Shown: positions 11,823 through 24,581 of the stretch, piece after piece | How positions within the stretch are numbered: the first letter of the stretch is position 1 | Layout of the letters: every line of letters begins with the position of its first letter | NCBI GenBank assembly: GCA_036897095.1 | Contig: JAYMSP010000222.1 | Coordinates: 1-64,000, forward strand | Source of the DNA: Plantago elongata | Lineage: Eukaryota > Streptophyta > Magnoliopsida > Lamiales > Plantaginaceae | Length of the DNA stretch: 64,000 nt | Direction: 5' to 3' | The notes under the pieces: generated by a model | Database searches by the model: none | The model's input: the letters and a program-made list of their open reading frames with translations, nothing else | Told to the model about the DNA's origin: nothing | Program-made: the position numbers and the translations under genes

Positions 11823-13190
11823 TCAATAGCCTGCCTTCTTTAATGCTGCAATGAGGTCCAGAAGCACCTTCTCTGAGGTGCCATTAACACCTCTACCTTG
11901 CTTTGCTTTCTCCTTCACCTCTCTCACTCTGGTCCTCAAGCTTTTGCCCTTCATCAGCTCGATTATGTTCTCAGCTATCTCATTTTCGTCAATCAATCTT
12001 GACCCGCCCCAGTTCCAGTTCCTAATCCACAATCCTAAGCCCGCCCTCTCAACCACCTCAGCATTAACCCTCTGGTCGCCATGTTGTGGCCAGGCCAATA
12101 TCGGCACACCAAGTTTCGCAGCTTCCATAACTGAGTTCCATCCGCAGTGACTCACGAAACCTCCAATAGATGGATGAGCAAGAATCTGATCTTGGTTCAC
12201 CCATCCCTTAACAACCATACCATGCTTCTTTGTTCTTTCAAGAAACAATTCGCCTACTATCTCTTCTACCTTTTCTGTATCATCCTTGTCCACTTTACTG
12301 GTTTTTAACACCCACAAGAACTTGCAACTACTTTTCTCCAATCCACAAGCTAACTCTGTTATCTGCTCTCTCGACAATGCTGTCCTGCTACCAAAGCTAA
12401 CAAAAAGAACAGATTCTGGTTCTTGCTCGTCTAGCCATGGGAGATCATGAGCCTCTCTAGTCTCAAAAGACTCTAATGGTCCAACCGGAAGAATAGGCGC
12501 AACATGAGGGGCACTACTCAGTGCCTCAACTGCTTCTGGCTCAAAAGAGTCGAATGTGTTGATCAGTACGCCTTTCGCTTTGTAAAGCGACGAAACATTC
12601 GAACTTATATTGGCTGCAAAAAAATGACCAGTATTGAGCATTGGAGGAGGAATACTTGAAACTGGAACTTGGCCTAAACCAGGAACTTCAAGGGCATCTT
12701 CAGAATTCTTATCCTGTTGTTGTAGCTGAGGAAGGTAAGACATAACAGAGAAAAATCTTGCAGAAGTTGTGATGACTACATATGTCGAAATCGACAAATC
12801 CGACGCGAGCTGCGTGATGCTGCTAGCAACAGGAAAATCAGCTATGATGGCAGATAGAGGTGGTGATAAAGAAGAGAGGATTGGCTTCAAGAGATGAACG
12901 GAGTTACAGATGGATTCGACTTGGATGAAGAAAGGATCCTCATTGATGAAGCTGGACTTCTTGTGAGGAAGTAGGTGAAACTCAAGGTGTTTGATGTTTG
13001 GATGAATGGCTAAGAAACTGGTTAGTTGGTCTGATTCTGCGGATGAAACAGTGGGGCAAGCCGTGATTAGTGTGACCGTGCAGCCACGTGACGATAACAT
13101 GGCAGTGAGACGGAGGCACGGGATCAAGTGGCCCATGCCGGCACAGGGGAGGAGTGCTACATGGGGTGATTTGGTGGTGGTTGCTGCCAT
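11823..13190 (-). CDS. UGT708-type UDP-glycosyltransferase, probable flavonoid C-glucosyltransferase (455 aa)
   Basis: This is a single uninterrupted exon of 455 codons. The N-terminus [10 protein letters not shown] carries the catalytic His (H21), and D118 in IIADFP is the expected partner Asp. The 44-residue PSPG sugar-donor box spans residues 330-373, from WVNQDQIL through HCGWNS to the closing HGDQ; the final Gln is typical for UDP-glucose use. The motifs [17 protein letters not shown] (85-87), [14 protein letters not shown] and [13 protein letters not shown] match the UGT708 family, whose known members attach glucose by a C-C bond to 2-hydroxyflavanones and related phenols. C- rather than O-glycosylation is inferred from family resemblance. 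There is no signal peptide, so it should be cytosolic. It is divergent from the methyltransferase gene, with 804 bases between start codons. Confidence 0.93.
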   Translation of the reverse strand: MAATTTKSPHVALLPCAGMGHLIPCLRLTAMLSSRGCTVTLITACPTVSSAESDQLTSFLAIHPNIKHLEFHLLPHKKSSFINEDPFFIQVESICNSVHLLKPILSSLSPPLSAIIADFPVASSITQLASDLSISTYVVITTSARFFSVMSYLPQLQQQDKNSEDALEVPGLGQVPVSSIPPPMLNTGHFFAANISSNVSSLYKAKGVLINTFDSFEPEAVEALSSAPHVAPILPVGPLESFETREAHDLPWLDEQEPESVLFVSFGSRTALSREQITELACGLEKSSCKFLWVLKTSKVDKDDTEKVEEIVGELFLERTKKHGMVVKGWVNQDQILAHPSIGGFVSHCGWNSVMEAAKLGVPILAWPQHGDQRVNAEVVERAGLGLWIRNWNWGGSRLIDENEIAENIIELMKGKSLRTRVREVKEKAKQGRGVNGTSEKVLLDLIAALKKAGY

Positions 13191-13994
13191 GGTTTGGTGT
13201 GGGATCGATTGTGAGGAAAGTGTTTCAGTCTCGGTTGGTTAAGTGAAATATTGTTTGAAGTTAGGTTGGTGGAGTTTGTGGAGAATAGGCGTGTAACGTA
13301 CCTAAAAAATGCTTACAGTTATTGCAACATTTTCAAGACAGTACCTGATCTCATTAATTTTGTTGTCAGATAAAAGGCCCAGGCACAATTCACAAATTAG
13401 TAACTCTAGACTAGAAAGTAAAAACTGCACACATAACTACTCATCGTCAGAACTCAGAAGTTAAGATAACTAAGGGGTGTGTGGATGGGGGTTAGAATAT
13501 TCCCTTTTTGGCTCGATGAATATTGATTTGGCCTAAAATACACTTAAAATATCTCACTCAAATGTACATCCAAATACAATTTTCACCAAAATCCATCTAA
13601 ATGCCCACCCAAATGTACATCCAAACAGCCACTATGTACTTCAAAGTTTCTTCTATGATCCCTCTATAGTCGACCCCATCTTAAAGACCAGTTATTTTGT
13701 CAAACACATTTATAATCGAGTGGTAAATTAAGTCATTCCGTATCAAAAGATCACACCATACCCATTGTTTATATCTAATAGCTAACTATCCGACTCCGTA
13801 AAAATTTTACTGAAAGAATCGTGATGGAATAGGATTACCCGAAGCCTTTCCTCCCAATTCCCAATTCTCACCCCTCTGTATTATCTCAATTGGGAGGAAT
13901 TTTCAATTTTTAGTCACAGAATCAGAGTCACACACCAAATAGAGAAAATTTCACCTGTCTTCTTCTTCTTCTTCGTCTTCAATCTTCACTGCAA
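13191..13994. promoter_or_regulatory. Divergent intergenic region with a hAT-MITE-like segment
   Basis: This is the shared upstream DNA of the UGT (-) and SpoU (+) genes. A segment at about 13475-13635 begins GGGGTGTGTGGATGGGGG and ends with the near inverse CATCCAAACAGCCAC, resembling the GGGGTGTTTGGATG ends of small hAT-type elements; I could not find a convincing 8-base target duplication. The last 80 bases contain a CTT-rich leader ending just before the ATG at 13995. No discrete promoter element is called. Confidence 0.4.
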
Positions 13995-16423
13995 ATGAAC
14001 CCCTGCAAAACCCTAATCCGTAGTTCCTTGTCATGTCTAGAAATCCGAGCTCGTCCAGCTGCTATTCGACATTTCTCTTATTGTCTTTCACTTCATTCAG
14101 GTAAGCAACCTAATTCCCATTTCTCAGCTCAGTATGTTCATACATTTGTTGATTCTTCCATGGTTGTTTATCAGCCTAACACAAGAAAGTTTCAATTTTT
14201 CTTGCTTGAACAGGGCTGAAGTACAGAACCCAGATGCCATTTTCCCTCTCGAGAAAATTTAGCTCTGCTATTGCAGCTATTCCTTTAGAAGCTTCATCTG
14301 ATTGTACGGAGAAAACCATTACTGAAACTGAAATTTCAGAAGCTCCAATACGCTCGTGTAAAGCTACTGTAGCAGAGTTGTTGCTAGCCAAGGATAAGTA
14401 TGACATTGCAAGATTGATAAAGATGGAACGCCGTGAGGAAAGTGTGGATGGGTTCAGAGATGACCGGTGGTTTCCGTATTTAGACAAGTTTAGAGCAGAT
14501 GAGGTGTATTTGAACAGTGGTGAGGTTTTGGAAGCAATGGAGCCGCATATAATGGATGTGAGGAAAGAGAAGTTTAAGAATACGGTGAATAACCGGAGCT
14601 ATTCCGTGTGTTTGGTGGTTGAAGGACTGAATGATTTTGGGAATGTTTCGGCTGCTTTTCGCTCTGCGGATGCGCTTGGGTTGCAGTCTGTCCATGTGGT
14701 GGCTCCTAACCACTTGAAAAGGTGCTACAATGCGTGAGGTGAAAGTGCATTTTAGTTATTGTTTTTGTGGCGTGTTGAGTCCTCTGGAAGTGTATGTGTG
14801 CATCATGGTCGGTTTGTTGTGCATCTGAATGACTCTGATTGTATGAAATTCATGATTGTTGAATTTAGTGTGCTTGGTTGAACTCGAAGGGGTTTGGGTA
14901 TGGATAGCAAATTAGGATGCGTGATAATTTTTTTTTATTCACTAGAATTCTGTTAAGTGCTAGCGACTTATCACATCGTGAGAATCAGTTTCTCTGTTAG
15001 TTACTTAGTGATGTGGATGGAGTAAAAGGAGTGTTGTAAGGTTAAATTATTTCTCGTCTTTTGTCATAAGATCTTAGTTGAAGGTTCTGAACGATTGTTA
15101 AGTTGTATATGTTGTGCAAGGACCAATTGGCTGTCATATTTGGATTTTCCATATGATAATGTTTTAGGTTGGTTTTTTCTTCTTCAACTAACAATAACTT
15201 CTCTAACATTCAGATATAAAGATAATCGTCATGTCAGCAAGGGAGCAGAGAAATGGTTGGATATTGAACTCTGGAATTCTGTCGAGGAGTGCTTCGGAAT
15301 TCTTAAATCACGAGGCTACAGAATTGCCACTAGCCATTTGGGAATGGATGCGGTATCCAAGTCTCCCTTTTTCTAGTGCTGGATGAAAGTCATCTTTTCT
15401 AATTACTTGAGTCCCACTCATACGTCATAATCTTTTGATGATACTTTTCTTTCTTCAGGTCCCCATTCATGATATTGACTGGTCATGCCCTACTGCTATT
15501 GTTGTTGGGAATGAAAGTAGGTATATGAACATCTAAACTGGACATCACAAATTAAACTTTCGTTTTTTCCTAATTTATTTTGAAGTCTATAGTCTATACA
15601 CTGCCTAATATGGTCGTATTTGTCTATTTTCAGGGGTATAAGCTCGGAGGCTCTTGAACTTTCAGATATACGCTGCAGTATTCCAATGGGAGGCATGGTA
15701 GATTCATTAAATGTGTCAGTCGCTGCTGGCATTTTGTTGCACCATGCTGTTCGTGATAGGATTTCCCGTAAGGTAATACCTTCTTCTATTTATAACACTC
15801 AGTGTGCTAGGTGTAAATCTCAAGAATGGCCTATTTTCCTATCAGGAAAAATCACAATCACTTCAACTAGTGTATATTGGGCAAGTTTGTTAATTTACCA
15901 GTTCCGGGAAAAAGGTGGTCTTACCTATGAATTTCACCCTCTCAAGTTTGTTGCAGTCTGAGACAGATATTTGTTTGTTTTTAAATTCATCGATGCCATA
16001 TATTTTCCACTTGGACTGCAATTCACAAAATAATCACTGATCTGGAATAATGTAACCCGAATAATGTAATCCTAGTTGATAAATTATAAGCAATGAGCCT
16101 AAATCTGTCACTAGTATTTTCTTGACAATATTTTGCATGATAAAACTGGGGTTTATAGTCTCTAACTTAGAACATATGGTTGAATTGAACGAGATCACAT
16201 CGAATGTACTTGCTCTGGCTTTTAATAAGATAGACACCTACTTTCTGAACTTATCATCATTCAGTGTTGGTTTTCTTGGGTTTAGGGCTGTCATGCGGAT
16301 CTAACACCTAAGGAGCGCCAGATTCTCCTAGCTGAATTTTATCTACGGCATAGTGACAGCGCCAAACGCATTGCTAATGAATTCTCCAAAAGGAAATTAG
16401 CCAGGCATGGGTCAAAACTATAA
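13995..16423 (+). CDS. SpoU/TrmH-family RNA 2'-O-methyltransferase, probably organellar (363 aa)
   Basis: Six exons (13995-14100, 14214-14721, 15214-15352, 15459-15520, 15634-15772, 16286-16423) join in frame to 363 codons. The three SpoU motifs are in order: motif 1 FGNVSAAFRSADALG (N179 and R185), motif 2 IVVGNESRG (about 265-273), and motif 3 SIPMGGMVDSLNVSVA (about 287-302). These build the trefoil-knot SAM site of tRNA/rRNA ribose methyltransferases. The N-terminus is rich in Arg/Ser and lacks acidic residues at first, suggesting plastid or mitochondrial targeting (inference). A start at the internal Met at 14234 would lose this presequence, so 13995 is preferred. The substrate RNA cannot be told from the sequence. 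The donor after 14721 is GTGCTA, weaker than average but required by frame and homology. Confidence 0.92.
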
Positions 16424-17249
16424 ACTATCGTGTGCTAATGGTGCTGGCTTCTAAATGCACTGAAACTGGACATGCAGGTATGCTTTTCAATTTCAGTTCT
16501 CATGATTACTGGTCTATGCACTTCCGTACATAGCCAACAACAGCTTATCCGTATTATCTTTCTCAGGAATTAGGTCTACAAATATACAGTATTTTGAGAC
16601 GATATTGCAACAGTTCAGAACAGCGCAACTTTTTCAAATGCTAGAACACCCAGGGGAAGTGCGGTCAACTTTCTAGTCAAAGTACTGAGAAGGCATTTCA
16701 CAAGGAATAAAGCCTGGGGGAGGACATTTGTTATCTGCAATCTCTTGTATGATCAGACTAGCTACACCGTTACCAATAACATTACTAGTAGTATAGACTA
16801 CAGAGTTGATGTAAAATGCATACTTCCGCAGAACCACTTATACCCAGATCAGTCCTATGCCATTATTAAACTGATGTTCCATACTTCCATTTCATATTTG
16901 TTCATGTACATTTTTGTAGATGCATTATCTGTGGAAAAAGGACCAGGAAGAACGAGATTATGTCCCTCAGTAGCAGCTGTAAACAAAGAGCTATGCTGAA
17001 AAAAAACGAATCGAATATGCTATTGATGCGGAATTTTTGGTCCAGTTCCAAGAACTCTGTTACTTTATAGTTTAATGTCACAGCAGTTAGTTTGCAACAA
17101 CTTGAATAAGAACAAGGCGGAAAGCATCATAAGAACTCATGATAGATAGAAAAATGACTATTTTACTTCTTAATAAAATGTGAAATTCACAAGCCAATTT
17201 ACATGTTTTAAATAATCCTAGATATTTGCTATTCGAATAAGGTGGTGTA
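16424..17249. other. Convergent 3' region between SpoU and UFD2 genes
   Basis: This stretch holds the 3' UTRs of the two converging genes. The short open frame at 16745-16999 has no recognisable product. Nothing else is seen. Confidence 0.5.
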
Positions 17250-20200
17250 TCAGCTGTCTGTAATTCCTGTAGCCAAACTTCTCCCACGCTGGGATCGGAT
17301 AAATTCTTCTATTCTTGCCTTCAACTCTACGTCTGGTATTAGCATGTCCGCAGTCAGTTGGGAACGGTTAAATGGATCAGTCTGCAATATTCAAAATCAA
17401 ATAGTATTAGGATTCAGTAATCTAAGATGACTTTGTAAGAAAAGGGTTATGGTGGATATCCATACACTATCACTTAGAAGATGCCTCTGAATAACTGGTC
17501 TGTCGAGAGTAACCCGTGAGGAAGGCAAAATGACTGGATCCTTCATTAGCGTGTACTGAAGTCAAACAAATATAGAGCACGTTAACAATTAGAATGGTTA
17601 TAAATGAATTCAAATAACCAAACAAAAAAAATAGCCGCAACGATATTCCATTGGTGTATGTGTGAGGACCAGGTTTATGAATGGAACTTGAATTAACAAC
17701 TCGTGCTTTACCTGAATTGGATCAAGAAATTCGTCTGGAATGTCTCCAAGAGCCGCCTCAGCATCCAGCGCCTCCAATGCAGCAGCTTTAGCTTTTTCTC
17801 CAAGGGCAATAAACTCTGTTATAATTCTGTAGTCTTCCCCGATTCTTTTTAAAACGTCAGCTGCAGCCCCAAATAGCTAAGGTAACCAAAATAAAGTGGT
17901 CAGCTCAATTGGTTCAGGCCTTGGTTTCCCTAACAAGTATATATACAAAAAAAAAAATTACCTGTTCATTGTATGAACGGCCATCCCTCGTGATGGCGGC
18001 AGGGAATATATTATCCTTGTCCCCTCTAGCCAGGTTCACATATATCGTCACAATCTAAATTCATAGAGATGGTATAGTGGAATCAGATTCTCTTCACATC
18101 CAAGATAATTATATAATTGAACATTTTAAGATTAATTCATAGTCTAAGTGAAGGTTGGTTGGCTGGAAAAGGTCAAAAAATGGCACCAACTTCTTTGGGA
18201 CAGACACATGTATCTCTTGTACCCAATCTAGATATACGATGAGCAACACGAGTGGAAAGGCACATTCAGAAATTAAATACAGAAACCATCGTCTTGATCT
18301 GGTCAATAAAGATCAACTTTGATGCAATCATTTACCAGATAAATCACCATATAGCGATCACTTCCACACTAAATTCTACAGTATAATGATAGGACTCTAG
18401 ACTCTAGCAGACTAGACCTGAAAAAGTTTCTCCATACCTGTTTCAGCAACAATTTTGGCCGGAACTCATACTTCTCAGGATCTTTCAATGTCAATGATTT
18501 TCTTTGAGGGCCCACTAGTTGTAATAAAAAGTAATTTAGCATACTCGCAACTCTTTCGACCTGAAGGAAGGAATAAATATGGATTAAGATCTCTATTCTG
18601 CAAGATGAGAAGCTCACTTATCCAAAGGGAAGTACGAACACACCATCTCTGGTAGTAGGAAAGGAGCAATAATCTGCTCGGAAGTGAACGACAACATACT
18701 AACATCTTCATTTGCCAGCTTCATATCAATCTTGATGATCTACATGCAGCAAGAAAACACATGTAAATAAGCATTCAAGTGGATAAAATGCCAACATCAG
18801 CCAAAGGTGTACTAACATTCTCCTGAGAGTGGAAAAGTCGAGTCCTCTCCTGCCTTTCATTGGCTGGTCTACTCTCCCATTCCACTCTATTAGACATCTC
18901 AGCTTCCAGTTCTTTAATTTCAAGAATTTTATTGAGACTTTCATCCAAGAGGAATATACTATCATTGACCAAAAAGTTCAAGAAATTCAGATAAACACCC
19001 TTCTCCTCCTCCTTCGCAATCTGTAGCAGATTACAGTGAGTATTAGTATTAACCTTGAAACGTAACCAACCACAAGCAAAAAAAAATAATGATGAAGTAA
19101 CTCTAACCTTTTTCCAGACATTACGGTGACTAGGAACTTGCCATAAATATTCGAGGAGTTCGGCTATATTGTGGCGGATGTTGAACTTGTCGTAGAACTA
19201 GAAAAGGATCATAAGATTAGTATTTCCAAAAAAAAAAAAAAAGCTTATAGCTATATCTATCACACAATCAAGAAGCTGAAATGACTGCTGAGATAGTTTA
19301 ATATGAAGCTCATACAAAATTCAGTAAGCGTGCATTGCCAGCACGACAAGTAATTGCAGCTCACTCAAAATTATCAAGTCAGAGAAAACAAAGACAAAAG
19401 TCTTAAGATCAACTTGATCTGTTTAGAGAGTACACGACGATTGGAACCCAATCCAAATTTAGATCTTTCTAAGCAATAAAAAAAAGTTGGAATATAACTC
19501 ATCAAGATAAGTGTATCAGACCCACAAGACTTCTATGTTGCAAATTTTGTATTTTAGAGTCACAATATATCAAAGTGCCCAGAGGTGAGACTTCGAATAA
19601 AGAGACATACTTAGCCAGCTGAATCAACAGGAGTCGAACATAGAGCAGTGAAGAATTTAGACTAAGGAGGACTAAGATAAATTCAAACTGGACACCATGG
19701 TCCAAAGTTCATTAACCGATGAGAAATAACTAACATACTAACATAGGTTGACAACAGGGTTGATGTAATGGAAGAAGGAAGAAAGTTCAGTTGGACAAAG
19801 CCTACAGCTTCTGGCCGTTTTCACCACTATCATATGTATTTTCACAAAAAGCTCACTCAATTTTCTAGGCAATCACACTATCAGAATCATCTCATTCTTG
19901 GACAAATATGATTCTTAAATCCAGGACTGAATTACATGGAGCTGATGAGTAGTCTTAAAATGTAATTTACACTTGATCACATTAAGAAACATCAGGAATT
20001 AAACTCTCACGTGTATTTGAACTAACAAAAAAGCAGAGCGCTGAACCATATAGACACATACAATTAAACAGAAATCAAGCCCAACAGTCAGGGACAGGCA
20101 CACACTTGATAAACTGCACTCGACATAAGTGAAGTTTTTATTCTATTAGTCTACCCAAATCAACAATTGAGAACACAAAATAATTACCTGAGTATGTGAA

Positions 20201-23200
20201 CCTGTGAATTCAATATCAACATAGAGTTTCAGCAGATTCCTCACAAGATACTTAAGTGACAACTCGTGCCCTTCAAACAAAGTTTCGGTGTTCTTTGAGC
20301 CACTGTAACAACGAGTTAATTGAGAATTATTTGAGATAATCATGCTAAAAGCGAGTAAAGTAGGTATTAACAACTTATAAGTGATGTTACTCAATATACC
20401 TCCTCTTTGGCATCCAACAATTGAGTACTTCAACCATTTTAGCCCTTAGGTATGGATTTCTTATATACTCTGGGCTTCCCATGAACATAATAATGAAGTT
20501 CATAAATTCATCCTGTCACAAAGAGGGCATTAGATGCATAATACTTGTGCATAATGAATCCATGGCATCAAGAAGAAGAAAAAAACGAAAAGTAGGAAAA
20601 AGAAAGACAAAGAAAATTTGAACACACCAGAATAACACCGTCCAAAGCTTTAGGAATTCGAGAGGCAAAAATAAGCAACTCCATAGCATCATCAACAAAG
20701 TGCTCCGGCACGCAAGCAAATTCCATGGGGCAAGGTAGTGGCAAAGGCATTTTCAAACCGCCTGCTAATCCTCCTAACCAAACTATCATTAATCGATAGT
20801 AGGACAATGCATGTTGAATAAAATCTCCATCCTACAACATAGAAGATAATCATGGCATCATAATTATTGTATATAACATTGATAAATTAGTATAAAACCT
20901 CAGTAAATTTGACATAAGACTCAAATACAAGTAATCTAAAAGTATAACAAATAAAAAACTTTCATACCCTTAGGATTTGAGCTTCATAGCAGAACTTCTC
21001 TTGGGTATGTGATTCAATATGTTGTTCAAGCTCAGATATCTCCTGCTGTACTTGTGATGAAGGTGTCTGTTCTTGCATAAGTTTCAAAGAGGATAGTCTA
21101 TCTTCACTTCTAGAAATATCCTGAATTGCATATTACAACATTCAAATTATAACTTCAACCTCTTAACAGTGATAAGACTTAAAATTTTAAAAGACATTAT
21201 AGCAAGAAAATTAAAAAGGAAAATCAATATTTACCTGAGCAAGATGCTTGAAATCAGAAAATGCTTTTAGCAAGCCCAAGTTCAGCACTCTTGCGGTCAT
21301 GAAGAAACATTCAGATATGAAACCATATTTGACATTTGAGCCAATTACATCACTGCCAGAACTCGTAGCTTCTTGGGATTGAAGAAATCGGTTTTGTCCA
21401 TCACTATTATCAGTCTTTGTTCTTTTACCATTAATCCACTCAGATACTTCTTCTGAAGATGCATGAAGTGCTGTCAATTCCCTGGTACATTGTTTACAAA
21501 AGGCTTCAATATAAAGCTTAAAAGGCGCAGTTCAACAAGTTTAACATAAATACACACTACCTGAGTTCCAAACGATTACTGTGAAATATATATTTAGGGT
21601 CAATCTTATCTCTTTTTGAGAAAGTGGCATCTAAGAATGGATCACATAGACGAAGCATTACAGCACTGAGATTCACAAACATCCCCGAACTAGCACACGA
21701 TAATGTATCAACCTGTAAATAAACATAAAATCCATTTCATAAAAAATAAATATAAGGTAGAATGTTTAAAGTACTCATATAACAAGTGAAGATAATAAAA
21801 TGTCGCCATAATATTTATTCCGTCTCCTAAAATTAATTTCCAGAAAAATATGGAAGGAACCTATATGACTAAACTATATGGATACCTGTAAATGATCCCT
21901 TGCAGAGTTCAGATTGATGACCTCAGCAAGATACTGAATGACATTTTCCCTAATACTTGCATCCTTGAGAAGCAATCTAAAAAGTTCTGCCAATTTATCA
22001 TACAAAGTGTTCATGACAGTCTTGATAGTCGTGAAGGATGATAAAAGATCAGCCGGACGGCGAGTTGACGAATCAGAGAAACAACTTTCTCTGCAATAAT
22101 AAAAGAAAGCATCATAAGCACCCCATTTTGCCAAAAAAAAAAAAAAAAAAACTCATAAACACAAAGAATTGAAAGTAATTGTGTGCCACAAAACAGAAAT
22201 ATTTCATCACATAAAAAGTCATAAACTTAACAATATTGACTATAACAATTACAACAGTCACTGTAATAATGTGTGTCGCAGAAAAACATCAGAAACTCTA
22301 CAAGCTTCAACAATGAAGTACTATTACACAATTACAGCATTCCTATAATGTCTGTCGCATAGTACAAGTACAAAACTCAAAATCCAGATACTTAAACAAC
22401 TCAAGTAAAAAACTTTTAGACTTGCTACATGTGCCATATCAAGGTATCAACTTTCCATATTTTATTGAACACAGCACAAGTAGTAAGTTAACATAGCAAC
22501 AAGAAATCATATCCACAAACAAAATCAAAACTTGCAAAGAAAGAGGTTCACTCACCCAACATCAGGCTTACTCTTGTTGAACATATTATGATCAGGCAAT
22601 GCACTAACATGGAAAAAAGGCCCCAATATACTCTCCGTCTCGATATACCTCCCTTTCATATACGTTCCTTTCGCAATCCACCGAGGGTGATTCACCAAAG
22701 CTTTAGCCCCAACCGGATAATCTTTAACCAGCTTACACAATGCCATCAACGGCAGCTGAAAATTCCCCAAAGCCGAAACATTCGACAAACTCTTCCTCAA
22801 ATCATCATACAATTGCCTCATAATCGGCTCCAACGACTCATACGAATCATTCAAAAGCTCCTCCAAGAACCCCTCCGGTGCCGAATCCCCACTACTACTA
22901 CTACTCCCTCCCCCTCCATACGCATCAAAATTAACCTGCACCTGCGAAAACAGCAACGGCAACAACGGCGATTTCTTGGGCTCCTCCTTCCCATTGTTCG
23001 GAAACATATCCGGGTTCCCCAGATGAATCCTACAGTAAGAAACAGCCAATGCCTTGGCTTGCTTAACTGCAACCCCAATTTCCGACCTAACATTCTGATC
23101 CTTCATCGCCATGATTCTCTTCCCTTCCTCAACTGCTCGCCTGTAGGAGTTCAATAAATACTGAAACGGCGGCTCAGCTGCCGGAAAATTGCCGGATAAG

Positions 23201-23400
23201 CGATCGATTACGATTCTCTCCATCAAATCTCGGGAAAATTTCAAGTCTTTGCCCTCGCTGAGAATCTCGGCAGCAGTCATCTCGAGATAGACGATTCTGG
23301 AATCGTTCTCCATGGAATCAATGAGGGATACTAGGAAGATCTTTCGGAGGATGATGTCCTCGATTTCTGCGACGGTTCTTTGGGGTTTAGTGGTAGCCAT
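17250..23400 (-). CDS. UFD2: UFD2-type ubiquitin conjugation factor E4, U-box ligase (1,008 aa)
   Basis: Sixteen exons, from the start: 22556-23400, 21886-22090, 21561-21712, 21235-21481, 20968-21120, 20628-20831, 20400-20512, 20188-20302, 19108-19197, 18817-19020, 18644-18739, 18438-18560, 17962-18054, 17712-17876, 17466-17555 and 17250-17381. All junctions are GT-AG and keep frame; the total is 1,008 codons (plant UFD2 is about 1,040). The UFD2 core contains [19 protein letters not shown] and [16 protein letters not shown]. The C-terminal U-box (about residues 926-1000) contains [19 protein letters not shown] and [14 protein letters not shown]4 enzymes extend ubiquitin chains with CDC48; the Arabidopsis homologue MUSE3 promotes turnover of NLR immune receptors. 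ATG at 23400 sits in the context ACCATGGCT; an in-frame ATG 39 bases upstream is less likely. Confidence 0.95.
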
Positions 23401-24581
23401 GGTTGTTGAATGAAGCTCGAGAGTGATGATGATGGTCAAGACGAAGGTGAAGTAAATAATGAATCTAGGAAAAAGGTGGATTTGTGTGATTAGTATATAT
23501 TAAGGGGTTTAAGTGAAATAAACTTAATTGTTCTAGAAGAAGGAAAGTTAAACAGACTTGTGTTCTGTCTAGTTCTTGCTTCTGTTCAAACGCCACCATT
23601 AATAAGGGTAGATTTTATTTGTAAGAAGAAATTATCCTAATTGTATCAAAACTAGAATCCTAATTGAATCAAGAACTATTTAGTGCTAAGGATGTGTTTC
23701 GAACTGAATTAAATTGAAGTGAACTGAACTGAATTTAATTAAATTCAATTCAATAAAGTATAAATTATAACTAAATTGAATTAAAATGAACTAAACTGGA
23801 CTAAACTGAATTTAATTGAACTAGTGTGATTTTCAGTTAAAGAGAACACCGTATAAGTAATTCTTTTAAAAAGAAATTTATATATGTGGATTAACATATG
23901 GTGTTTAACAAATTTAAGGTAATCAATTTCATTTTCTAGAATATTCAAGATGAATTAGTTTAAATATCATCAATATTATACCGTAAGTGGTATCTAAAGT
24001 TTAATACGTTTCTAATATTCTTGCTTCTTCAAGTTGATTAAATATTGAATATATCACGTGTATAAATTATTTGATTCACTCGAGTTATAATCACCGATTC
24101 TTGTTTGTTTAAAAATTTTTAATTCGTATATATTTTTACTCTGCTCGAATATGAACCGATCGATATAGATTAGCTTAAAGTTTAGTAATGTGTTTCATAT
24201 TATACTCCCTAATCATGTTATTTCTCATGTCGATCAAGACAAGAATTAGCTTAAAGTTCCATTATGTGTTTCATATTATACTCCCCAATTTAGTTATTGG
24301 ATCAGTAATCAGTTCATGTTCTTTTTCATAAGCTAATTCATATTGAGTTTTAAGATTAAGTCAATGACGAAAACTATTCTCGTTGTAAGCTTCAGCTTTC
24401 CCAGCTTTATTGTTTGAGACTAAATTTAAGTATAGTATAGTCTAAAATATAATTAAATAGAATTAAAATGAACTAAATTAAATGAAACGGAACGGAACTG
24501 ATGTTCATGCGTCTCAAATTGAAAGTCTCATTTTATTAAATAGAAAATATATCTCTTACTTTATATATTATCTCTAGAGGG
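23401..24581. other. Intergenic with degenerate (ACTGAATTGA)-type repeats
   Basis: This region starts with the UFD2 promoter and leader. At about 23700-23825 and again at 24440-24510 it carries imperfect runs of TGAACTGAATTAAAT-like words. Similar words occur at about 46000-46050 and 61490-61570, so this is a dispersed low-complexity family or the ends of a decayed element. No gene is supported. Confidence 0.45.

Noticed and set aside
22588-23157. 189-codon open frame on the plus strand
   Set aside because: It is antisense to the first UFD2 exon, whose product is clearly recognisable; the antisense translation has no family resemblance.
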